Shown here: positions 1 through 4,894 of the stretch, in pieces
Layout of the letters: each line of letters begins with the position of its first letter
How positions within the stretch are numbered: the first letter of the stretch is position 1
NCBI GenBank assembly: GCA_016184235.1
Contig: JACPDC010000170.1
Location: forward strand, 1-7,006
DNA from: Deltaproteobacteria bacterium
GTDB taxonomy: Bacteria; Desulfobacterota; Binatia; UBA9968
DNA: 7,006 bases
Reading direction: 5' to 3'
Made by a program: the position numbers and the translations under genes
The notes under the pieces: model-generated
Told to the model about the DNA's origin: nothing
Databases searched by the model: none
Seen by the model: the letters and a program-made list of their open reading frames with translations, nothing else

Positions 1-126
1 CTTTTGGTGGTGAATACATCGGAGATCGATTTCGTTGCAAGCAGCAAGGATCTGGCTGACTTGATCAAGGAAATCAACAACATGGGCCCGGGGACGCAAC
101 ATTACATACCGCTTGGATCCAGGTAA
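1..126 (+). CDS. Deoxynucleoside kinase (dGK/dAK type), C-terminal fragment
   Basis: Only the last 41 residues lie in the window; the gene is cut by the left edge and ends at TAA 124-126. The residues beginning LLVVNTSEIDFV and ending GTQHYIPLGSR match the C-terminal end of bacterial deoxynucleoside kinases, which phosphorylate deoxyadenosine or deoxyguanosine with ATP in nucleotide salvage. The (L)VVNTSxIDFV strand followed by a D-L-x-x-L-I-x-x-I helix and a G-T-x-x-Y-x-P-L-G-S ending is typical as I recall the family. The P-loop and lid are outside the window, so substrate preference cannot be judged. Placement just before panB and panC is common in Desulfobacterota-type genomes, where folK often lies further upstream. 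An intrinsic terminator follows within 100 bases, so readthrough into panB is probably limited. Confidence 0.8.
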   Translation, partial: LLVVNTSEIDFVASSKDLADLIKEINNMGPGTQHYIPLGSR

Positions 127-222
127 TCTGGACTGAGACGGACGGCAGCGGAAAAAGACAGCAGTCGCCAGCAGGTAGGCGTTGAATGGATTCTGCCGCC
201 TGGGGTGCAGGCTTTCTTGTCG

Positions 223-257
223 GCCTTCCGGTTTCGTCCGGGAGGCTTTTTTATTTT
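223..257 (+). terminator. Intrinsic terminator after the deoxynucleoside kinase gene
   Basis: GCCTTCCGG (223-231) pairs with CCGGGAGGC (238-246) over nine base pairs, one of them a G-U pair, around the 6-nt loop TTTCGT. A T-rich tail (TTTTTTATTTTT) follows directly. This is a textbook Rho-independent terminator 97 bases after the kinase stop. A weaker 5-bp hairpin (198-212) with a short T-rich tail lies just before it and may add to termination. Confidence 0.85.
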
Positions 258-258
258 T

Positions 259-297
259 GGTGGTTCGACAAGCTCACCACCCTGAGCCTGTCGAAGG
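259..297. repeat. Palindromic intergenic repeat, copy 1 (upstream of panB)
   Basis: TTCGACAAGCTCA (263-275) and TGAGCCTGTCGAA (283-295) are inverted with 12 of 13 positions complementary around a short CCACCC-like spacer. Related copies lie between panB and panC at 1216-1235 and 1254-1292. This has the form of a dispersed REP-like element; the family name and genome-wide copy number cannot be judged here. The right edge of the repeat runs into the panB Shine-Dalgarno sequence (GGGAGG, 296-301). Confidence 0.75.
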
Positions 298-309
298 GAG
301 GACAGGTCG

Positions 310-1113
310 ATGGCGGAAAAAGTTACCGTGCCCGAAATCAGCAGGATGAAACAGCGGGGTGAAAAGATCACCGCCCTGACTGCTTACGATTACTCTTTCG
401 CCCGCATCCTTGATGAGGCCGGGGTGGACATCCTGCTCGTGGGGGACTCCCTGGGCTCGGTGATCCAAGGGCAGCAAAACACTCTGCCCGTCACCTTGGA
501 TGAGATGATCTATCATACCAAAGCGGTGGTCCGGGGCAGGAAGCGGGCGCTGGTGGTCGCGGACATGCCGTTTCTTTCCTTTCAGGTGAGCGTCGAGGAG
601 GCGAAGCGGAACGCCGGGAGGTTTCTCCAGGAGGCCGGGGCGGAGGCGGTCAAGGTCGAAGGAGGAGTCCAGCTCCTGGAGACCATCGAGGCGATTGTAC
701 GGATGGGAATTCCGGTCATGGGGCACGTGGGTCTCACGCCCCAGTCGGTGCACCGCTTCGGCGGCTATAAAGTCCAGGGTAAAGAGAAACAAGAGAGAGA
801 GGCTATCCTGCAGGATGCCCTGGCGGTGGAGGAGGCCGGAGCTTTCTCGGTTGTTTTGGAGGGGATTCCCATGGACCTCGCTCAGGAGATCACCCGCCGG
901 CTGTCGATCCCTACCATCGGGATCGGCGCGGGCGTCCAGTGCGACGGGCAGGTTCTGGTGGTGCATGACATGCTCGGGCTCTTCGACATGTATACGCCGA
1001 AGTTCGTCAAGCGTTACGCCGACCTCAGAGGAGTTATGACGGGCGCGGTGAAGAACTTCATCACTGAGGTGAGAGAAGGGAAGTTCCCGGATGAGGAGCA
1101 TTCGTTTCATTAA
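310..1113 (+). CDS. panB: 3-methyl-2-oxobutanoate hydroxymethyltransferase (ketopantoate hydroxymethyltransferase)
   Basis: Cytoplasmic Mg-dependent enzyme that transfers a hydroxymethyl group from 5,10-methylenetetrahydrofolate to 2-oxoisovalerate, giving ketopantoate for pantothenate and coenzyme A. The 267-residue length is normal for PanB. Family signatures are in order: ITALTAYDYSFA (20-31), VGDSLG (44-49, metal ligand D46 and S47), VADMPF with second metal ligand D85, VKVEGG (114-119, substrate-binding K115 and E117), GHVGLTPQS (138-146), VLEGIP with catalytic E184, GIGAG (204-208) and CDGQ (211-214). No key residue is missing. The start is supported by GGGAGG eight bases upstream, and the first residues align with the family N terminus. 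panC follows after an unusually long 245-base gap filled with repeats. Its function is clear from sequence alone. Confidence 0.97.
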   Translation: MAEKVTVPEISRMKQRGEKITALTAYDYSFARILDEAGVDILLVGDSLGSVIQGQQNTLPVTLDEMIYHTKAVVRGRKRALVVADMPFLSFQVSVEEAKRNAGRFLQEAGAEAVKVEGGVQLLETIEAIVRMGIPVMGHVGLTPQSVHRFGGYKVQGKEKQEREAILQDALAVEEAGAFSVVLEGIPMDLAQEITRRLSIPTIGIGAGVQCDGQVLVVHDMLGLFDMYTPKFVKRYADLRGVMTGAVKNFITEVREGKFPDEEHSFH

Positions 1114-1215
1114 CTTCGTTCGGGGACTTACCTCGCGCGCCGAAAGCAATAGGGGTCGCTCGGGAGGCTGCGGACGTCCGACTTGAAAGGTTCGGTTTAA
1201 GCAGAGGTCTAGACG

Positions 1216-1235
1216 TTCGGCTGAGCTCAGTCGAA
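1216..1235. repeat. Short palindromic repeat, copy 2 (panB-panC gap)
   Basis: TTCGGCTGAGCTCAGTCGAA is a 20-nt palindrome that is fully paired as RNA if one G-U pair is allowed. Its ends match the TTCGAC/GTCGAA ends of copy 1, and its centre is shorter. It lies directly before a small TCGGC-CGCA-GCCGA hairpin (around 1239-1252). Confidence 0.65.
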
Positions 1236-1253
1236 GCCTCGGCCGCAGCCGAC

Positions 1254-1292
1254 GGTTCGACCTTGCTCACCGCACTGAGCCTGTTGAAGTGG
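1254..1292. repeat. Palindromic intergenic repeat, copy 3 (panB-panC gap)
   Basis: GGTTCGACCTTGCTCACC, then CACTGAGCCTGTTGAAG, matches copy 1 (259-297) in the same orientation over its whole length with several substitutions, for example CCT for CAA and TTGAA for TCGAA. It therefore looks like an older, decayed copy. With copies 1 and 2 it brackets panB. The whole 1114-1358 gap contains no credible gene; apart from these repeats I see nothing in it. Confidence 0.7.
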
Positions 1293-1358
1293 AGCGCGTT
1301 TCCCGAGGGAGCTATTGCATCGATCTTGAGAGACACCTCCGGCGGATGAGTGTAACGT

Positions 1359-2204
1359 ATGAAGGTTATCGAAAAAGTTTCCGAGATGCAGAAATGGAGC
1401 GAGGCCGAGCGCTGCGCTGGAAGGCGCATCGCATTGGTCCCGACGATGGGATTTCTCCATGAGGGCCATCTGAGTCTCGTGCGGGAGGGAAAAAAGAGCG
1501 GCGACCGGGTTGTCGTTTCGCTTTTTGTCAACCCCGCGCAGTTTGCGCCCGGCGAAGATTATGGAAGCTACCCGCGCGACCTCGAGCGCGACCGGCTATT
1601 GCTGGAAAGAGAAAGGGTCGACGTTCTTTTCCACCCGCCTGCGGAAGCGATGTACCCGAACGGACACCAGACACACGTGGAGGCCGGGCCACTAGGCCGA
1701 TTCCTGTGCGGGCTTTCCCGTCCCGGCCATTTTCGCGGCGTGACCACGGTGGTGGCGAAGCTCTTCAACATCGTGCGGCCCCATGTGGCCATTTTCGGCT
1801 TGAAAGACTACCAGCAGTTTCAGATCGTCCGTCGGATGGTCGCGGACCTACACTTCGATATCGAGATCATCGGCCACCCGATTGTTCGGGAGAAAGACGG
1901 CCTGGCCATGAGCTCGCGCAACGCCTATCTTGACGGCCGGGAAAGAGGGGCGGCCCGTTGTCTCCATCGGTCACTCAAGAAAGCTGCATTGCTGGTGCGC
2001 CAGGGTGAGAGAGAAGCCGCCCGTATCGTGAGCGCGGTTAAAGAGGAGATCGAAAGAGAGCCGCTGGCGCGGGTCGAGTATGTGAGCCTGTGCGATCCCT
2101 GCAGCCTGGAGGAGCTGGAGGCGGTTGACGGCGAGGCGCTTCTTGCCCTGGCGGTGCGGATCGGCAAGGCCCGTCTCATTGACAACACTTTGCTCAAGGC
2201 ATAG
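1359..2204 (+). CDS. panC: Pantothenate synthetase (pantoate--beta-alanine ligase)
   Basis: ATP-dependent cytoplasmic ligase joining pantoate to beta-alanine through a pantoyl-adenylate, the last step of pantothenate synthesis. At 281 residues it has the standard length. Motifs in order: VPTMGFLHEGH (27-37, with the ATP-binding H34-x-x-H37 signature of the nucleotidyltransferase superfamily), SLFVNPAQF (54-62), CGLSRPGHFRGV (117-128), FGLKDYQQ (146-153) and REKDGLAMSSRN (177-188, the KMSKS-equivalent loop). FGLKDYQQ has Leu where I usually expect Glu (FGEKDxQQ), a minor variation. The start codon is preceded by a purine-rich GGCGGATGAG (1341-1350), a modest ribosome site. DUF502 follows after 38 bases, so panC, DUF502 and smpB probably form one transcript. 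Confidence 0.97.
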   Translation: MKVIEKVSEMQKWSEAERCAGRRIALVPTMGFLHEGHLSLVREGKKSGDRVVVSLFVNPAQFAPGEDYGSYPRDLERDRLLLERERVDVLFHPPAEAMYPNGHQTHVEAGPLGRFLCGLSRPGHFRGVTTVVAKLFNIVRPHVAIFGLKDYQQFQIVRRMVADLHFDIEIIGHPIVREKDGLAMSSRNAYLDGRERGAARCLHRSLKKAALLVRQGEREAARIVSAVKEEIEREPLARVEYVSLCDPCSLEELEAVDGEALLALAVRIGKARLIDNTLLKA

Positions 2205-2242
2205 ATGAGGGAGTCAACTTGGCGGAGCGGGTGACATAGGGA

Positions 2243-2878
2243 ATGGGCACGGTCATTCGGGAATCACTCAGGCGCTATTTTTTTGCCGGCCTCCTGGTTC
2301 TCCTTCCCCTGGTGATCACGCTCTGGTTCCTCGGCTGGATCGTCGGGCTGATGGACAGCATGCTCGATCTACTCCCTTCCTCGTTTCATCCCAACTCCTA
2401 TCTCCCTTTTGCCATCCCGGGACTGGGCGCGCTCGTCACTTTGGCATTGATCATTTTACTCGGTTTCCTGGCGACGAGCGTTGTCACGCGCAGGCTTCTC
2501 ACGCTGTGGGATTATTTTTTAAGCCGCATCCCGATCTTCCGCGGCGTCTACACCGGGGTGCAAAAGCTTGTCGAGTCTATCTTCGGCCAGGATCAGAGCG
2601 GCAGACAGGTCGTCCTGATCGAATATCCCCGCAAGGGCATCTACACGGTCGGTTTCGCCACCGGGCTGGCGGCGGGCGAGCTGGAGAAAAGAGGAGACGA
2701 GCGGCTGGTCAATGTCTTTGTTCCGACCACGCCCAACCCGACAGCGGGATTTTACCTGCTCGTGCCGGAGAGCGAAGTCAGGGCGCTGGCTATGTCGCCG
2801 GAGGAGGCCTTCAAGCTCATCATCTCCGGCGGGATGATCAGACCCGGTGAAAAGACAAACTCAGAAAATTCCAGGTAG
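2243..2878 (+). CDS. DUF502 family inner-membrane protein
   Basis: A 211-residue membrane protein of the DUF502 family, whose plant relatives include the COV/LCV proteins; the bacterial function is unknown. Two hydrophobic segments, about residues 13-37 and 57-82, are separated by a short loop. The family landmarks follow: IPIFRGVYTGVQKLVESIF (96-114), a YPRKGIYTVGFATG strand (128-141) and VPTTPNPTAGFYLLVPE (160-175). The C-terminal part is soluble and ends in a polar tail. The first possible start is the ATG at 2243, because an in-frame TAG at 2237-2239 excludes anything earlier. The ribosome site is poor: AGGGA abuts the start and GGAG lies about 15 bases away, so translation may depend on panC readthrough. 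smpB starts 20 bases after its stop, which makes co-transcription likely. Confidence 0.92.
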   Translation: MGTVIRESLRRYFFAGLLVLLPLVITLWFLGWIVGLMDSMLDLLPSSFHPNSYLPFAIPGLGALVTLALIILLGFLATSVVTRRLLTLWDYFLSRIPIFRGVYTGVQKLVESIFGQDQSGRQVVLIEYPRKGIYTVGFATGLAAGELEKRGDERLVNVFVPTTPNPTAGFYLLVPESEVRALAMSPEEAFKLIISGGMIRPGEKTNSENSR

Positions 2879-2898
2879 TTCCCGCCGTCGGACCGTTC

Positions 2899-3360
2899 AT
2901 GCCAGACGAGGGTGAAAAGAGTGTTTGTGTCAACCGCAGGGCGAGACACGACTACTTTATCCAGGAGACCTGCGAGGCCGGCCTGGTTTTGCAGGGCAGC
3001 GAGGTCAAATCCCTGCGCGAGGGAAAAGCGAACTTAACGGACAGCTACGCCCGGATCCTCAAGGGCGAGGCGTTCCTTCTGAACGCCCATATCAGCCCGT
3101 ACTCGGCCGCCAACCAGTTCAATCACGAGCCCACCCGCACCAGAAAACTCCTCCTGCACAGGAGAGAGATCCTCCGCCTAGGCGGAAAGGTCAAAGAGCG
3201 GGGGTTGACCCTGATCCCATTAAGACTATACTTTAAGAATGGCAAGGCCAAGGTGGAGCTGGGTCTGGCGCGGGGGAAAAAGCTCTATGACAAGCGGGAG
3301 ACCCTGCGCCGCAAGGTGGCCCAGCGCGAGGTGGAGCGCTCTTTGAAATCACGCAGCTAG
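2899..3360 (+). CDS. smpB: SsrA-binding protein SmpB
   Basis: Small RNA-binding protein that binds the tRNA-like domain of tmRNA and delivers it to stalled ribosomes in trans-translation. Its 153 residues fit the family. The OB-fold motifs are clear: NRRARHDYFI (12-21), GSEVKSLREGKANLTDSY (33-50), the NAHISPY strand, the KLLLHRREI helix, LIPLRLYFKNGKAKVELGLA, and GKKLYDKRE (126-134) at the base of the C-terminal basic tail. That tail folds in the decoding centre in known structures. The start has only a weak CGGA-type ribosome site, so translational coupling to DUF502 is plausible. Its RNA partner ssrA begins 93 bases downstream on the same strand, so the full trans-translation pair sits together. 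Confidence 0.97.
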   Translation: MPDEGEKSVCVNRRARHDYFIQETCEAGLVLQGSEVKSLREGKANLTDSYARILKGEAFLLNAHISPYSAANQFNHEPTRTRKLLLHRREILRLGGKVKERGLTLIPLRLYFKNGKAKVELGLARGKKLYDKRETLRRKVAQREVERSLKSRS

Positions 3361-3381
3361 TTTGGGGTTCGAGGCGTAAGC

Positions 3382-3450
3382 GTTCAAACCGTTTGAGTCG
3401 TTCAAGCCGTTCAACGATTTGAACCGTTTGAACTTTTTGAACGTTTGAAG
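3382..3450. repeat. 9-nt-period tandem repeat between smpB and ssrA
   Basis: Seven full 9-nt units and one partial unit run without interruption: GTTCAAACC, GTTTGAGTC, GTTCAAGCC, GTTCAACGA, TTTGAACCG, TTTGAACTT, TTTGAACGT, TTGAAG. The first six bases of each unit follow KTTYRA. The array switches from GTTCAA-type to TTGAAC-type units in the middle, so the two halves can pair as an inverted repeat. It ends three bases before the first base of mature tmRNA and occupies the place where an ssrA promoter would be expected. No clear -35/-10 pair is visible apart from the TTGAAC elements of the repeat itself. Confidence 0.8.
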
Positions 3451-3453
3451 ATA

Positions 3454-3806
3454 GGGGGCGATCTGGGTTCGACGGGGGTATAAAGTCAAGGCGGCATGCC
3501 GGGGTCCTGTTGGCCCGTTAAACAAACAGGTCTGCAAATTAAACGCAGATAATTTCGAGTACGCACTGGCTGCCTAACCGCAGCTAGCGTCCTACCGGCT
3601 TTCTCCCACGGGGCCGGATAGGATGTCATTTAGTGGGATGGGCCGATTCTCCTGCCGGAGGGGATGAGGCCGAGATCCAAACCGGATGGTCCTGAGAGAC
3701 CCTGCCGCTGGGGGCTTGAGGGACGAGATCAAAACATCGGCTAAGCATGTAGTCGTTCTTGGCGGAGTATCTTCGGACGGGGGTTCGATTCCCCCCGCCT
3801 CCACCA
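3454..3806 (+). ncRNA. ssrA: Transfer-messenger RNA (tmRNA), one-piece
   Basis: A 353-nt tmRNA that rescues stalled ribosomes with SmpB and adds a degradation tag. The 5' end GGGGGCG (3454-3460) pairs with CGCCTCC (3796-3802) as a 7-bp acceptor stem with one G-U pair; a discriminator A and an encoded CCA (3804-3806) follow. The 5' block reads GATCTGGGTTCGACGGGG, a hallmark of tmRNA. The T arm is a 5-bp GGGGG/CCCCC stem with loop TTCGATT (3779-3795). The tag frame starts at GCA 3545 and stops at TAA 3575-3577. No interruption typical of two-piece (permuted) tmRNA is present. It lies directly downstream of smpB. Several open frames cross it on both strands but none is a credible gene. Confidence 0.97.
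3545..3577 (+). other. tmRNA tag reading frame
   Basis: The resume codon GCA is preceded by TTAAAC. The frame reads ADNFEYALAA and then TAA. The C-terminal ALAA is the degradation signal recognised by ClpXP-type proteases, and an Ala resume codon and Ala-Leu-Ala-Ala end are standard. The frame assignment is firm because it is the only frame giving a YALAA-stop ending. Confidence 0.93.
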
Positions 3807-3837
3807 GAATTTTCCACGCGTTTGACGTGGAAAATTC
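3807..3837. repeat. Perfect 12-bp hairpin immediately 3' of tmRNA
   Basis: GAATTTTCCACG (3807-3818) and CGTGGAAAATTC (3826-3837) are perfect reverse complements around the 7-nt loop CGTTTGA. The stem starts on the base after the encoded CCA. No T-run follows, so it is not an ordinary intrinsic terminator. A 3'-processing or RNA-stability element is a reasonable inference. Confidence 0.75.
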
Positions 3838-3846
3838 AGAGCATTC

Positions 3847-3932
3847 GAGCAGTAGAGCAATTGAGCAACAGCAACAAACGCGGCCAAGAGAGCTGCGAGA
3901 ATGCGGTCTATTGTTCCATTGCTCTATTGCTC
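3847..3932. repeat. Inverted 8-nt-period repeat in the ssrA trailer
   Basis: The left arm (3847-3871) is made of GAGCAGTA, GAGCAATT and GAGCAACA. The right arm (3908-3932) is CTATTGTT, CCATTGCT and CTATTGCT. Over 25 nt the arms are complementary at 21 positions, around a 36-nt loop. An overlapping competing pairing joins ACAAACGCG (3874-3882) to CGCGTTTGT (3932-3940) exactly. The region lies between the end of tmRNA and its likely terminator, so it is probably transcribed. No gene is visible in it. Confidence 0.7.
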
Positions 3933-3960
3933 GCGTTTGTCTGTTCCCAAGAGCATTGAG

Positions 3961-3985
3961 AGCCCGATTGCGGGCTTTTTATTTT
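3961..3985 (+). terminator. Intrinsic terminator, probably of ssrA
   Basis: AGCCCG (3961-3966) pairs with CGGGCT (3971-3976) around ATTG, followed by TTTTATTTT. It is a strong, compact terminator 155 bases after the mature tmRNA end and just before the ribosome site of the next gene, so it separates the housekeeping run from the next cluster. Confidence 0.85.
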
Positions 3986-4005
3986 CGGGCCACAGGAGGC
4001 CGGGC

Positions 4006-4323
4006 ATGAACATTGTGAGAATTTACACCGGCAAGGATCAGCAATCGCACTTCGAGGAGATCGAGCTGTCGTTCGCCGAGGGCGAAAGAATGCAAACGAC
4101 TGTGCTCCAGGCCGCCTCCAGCGTCGTCTTCCGGCGCGTTCCGGCAGGCCACGTCATAGACTGGCACCCGGCCCCGCGCCGGCAGTATATCGTGACGCTC
4201 TCCGGCGAGTGGGACATCGAGTGCGGCGACGGCACGGTTCTCGCGAGTGGTCGGCGACCAGCCGCATCTTTTTATGGCTGTGCCCCTGGCGGGGTAGCGG
4301 GTTTTGCGCTCGGTTCGCGGTAA
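4006..4323 (+). CDS. Small cupin protein with probable internal deletion and frameshifted C terminus (likely pseudogene)
   Basis: A strong AGGAGG (3994-3999) lies six bases before the ATG. Residues 1-77 look like a small single-domain cupin: a V-R-I-Y-T-G start, S-H-F-E-E-I-E-L (14-21), VVFRRVPAG (40-48), DWHPAPRRQYIVTLSGE (52-68) and E-C-G-D-G-T (72-77). Relatives continue with a second cupin motif of the form R-R-F-G-P-G-D-x-x-L-A-E-D-x-T-G-x-G-H. Here that segment is absent, and residues 79-105 do not resemble a cupin. In another forward frame, 4238-4297 reads FSRVVGDQPHLFMAVPLAG then TAG, which is the expected family C terminus. The simplest reading is a lost segment of 3n+2 bases, roughly 20 codons, near 4237. 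The function of this cupin group is unknown. Lacking half its barrel, the product is probably inactive. Family statements are from memory. Confidence 0.8.
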   Translation: MNIVRIYTGKDQQSHFEEIELSFAEGERMQTTVLQAASSVVFRRVPAGHVIDWHPAPRRQYIVTLSGEWDIECGDGTVLASGRRPAASFYGCAPGGVAGFALGSR

Positions 4324-4349
4324 AAACATCGCTCCGGAGGTTAAGGGCC

Positions 4350-4865
4350 ATGAAAGAGTTAGTCGCCGTTGACCTGGAAAAAGTAGTCCAAGCTACCAGC
4401 TCGGAGGGCAAAGGGCGCCGGATCCTTTGGCAGGATTCGGAGTCGATCGCCTTCTTGAGCCGGGGCCGCAAGCGCAGAATGGACTTCCACATCGATCCCA
4501 GCGATGAGGTAACGCTCCAGCTCCGAGGCGTGCAGCGCCTGCACTACAAGACTCCCGAGGGGGAGGAAAAGGTGGCGGTCATCCATCCGGGACAAATCCT
4601 CCTTTGTCCGGGAGGGGTCCCCCATTCCCCAAGGGTGTCCGAAGACGCCTGGTTCATCGTCTTCGAGCGCAAGCGCAAGGCGGGTGAAGAGGACCGCTTC
4701 CTCTGGTTCTGCGAGCGATGCGGCGAAAAGGTCTACGAAGTGGCCGTGCCTGTGGGGGACTACAGCCAGGATCCGGTCTCCCAAGTTCACCAGAAGTTCT
4801 ACGGCGATGAAGCCTTGAGGACCTGCAAGCGCTGCAGCGCCGTGGTACCCCGGCCCGAGGGGTAG
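4350..4865 (+). CDS. 3-hydroxyanthranilate 3,4-dioxygenase-like cupin dioxygenase
   Basis: A 171-residue cytoplasmic cupin resembling bacterial 3-hydroxyanthranilate 3,4-dioxygenase (NbaC/HAAO), a non-haem Fe(II) ring-opening enzyme. The expected iron ligands are present: H47 and E53 in DFHIDPSDEVTLQLRG (45-60) and H92 in PGGVPHSPR (87-95). R43 and E106 (in FERKR) match known substrate contacts. The family's second contact arginine, four residues after the last His, is Val96 here, with Arg95 next to it. The C terminus keeps the rubredoxin-like metal site of bacterial HAAO, CERC (121-124) and CKRC (159-162). The start has GGAGG (4336-4340) nine bases upstream; a longer in-frame opening from 4209 overlaps the cupin and lacks family similarity. 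No kynurenine-pathway neighbour is visible, so the substrate may differ from 3-hydroxyanthranilate. Confidence 0.85.
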   Translation: MKELVAVDLEKVVQATSSEGKGRRILWQDSESIAFLSRGRKRRMDFHIDPSDEVTLQLRGVQRLHYKTPEGEEKVAVIHPGQILLCPGGVPHSPRVSEDAWFIVFERKRKAGEEDRFLWFCERCGEKVYEVAVPVGDYSQDPVSQVHQKFYGDEALRTCKRCSAVVPRPEG

Positions 4866-4894
4866 GTGGGCGACGGAGCTGTTCGAGGCCTCCC

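Noticed and set aside
274..1149. Long minus-strand open frame (291 codons) opposite panB
   Set aside because: It mirrors a panB reading frame rich in G and C, has no recognisable domain, and runs through the palindromic repeat upstream of panB. PanB on the + strand has every family motif.
1227..1531. Minus-strand frames covering the panB-panC gap
   Set aside because: They consist largely of translated palindromic repeats and antisense panC, with no domain or ribosome site.
2205..2234. Nine-codon open frame starting right after the panC stop (MRESTWRSG)
   Set aside because: Too short to support without conservation. It could couple translation of panC to the DUF502 gene, but nothing else points to it.
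3382..3932. Short repeats around ssrA as a CRISPR array or an integrated-element attachment site
   Set aside because: Units are 8-9 nt with no spacers, so this is not CRISPR. The tmRNA 3' end is intact, no second copy of it is visible, and no integrase gene is present, so an att site is unsupported.
3592..4009. Several open frames on both strands across the 3' half of tmRNA and its trailer
   Set aside because: They lie over a structurally certain RNA gene and the adjacent repeats, and show no protein family features.
4209..4349. In-frame N-terminal extension of the HAAO-like gene from an ATG at 4209
   Set aside because: The extra 47 residues are Arg/Ser/Trp-rich, arise from an alternative frame of the cupin gene and have no ribosome site. 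The ATG at 4350 has GGAGG nine bases upstream and begins where the family begins.
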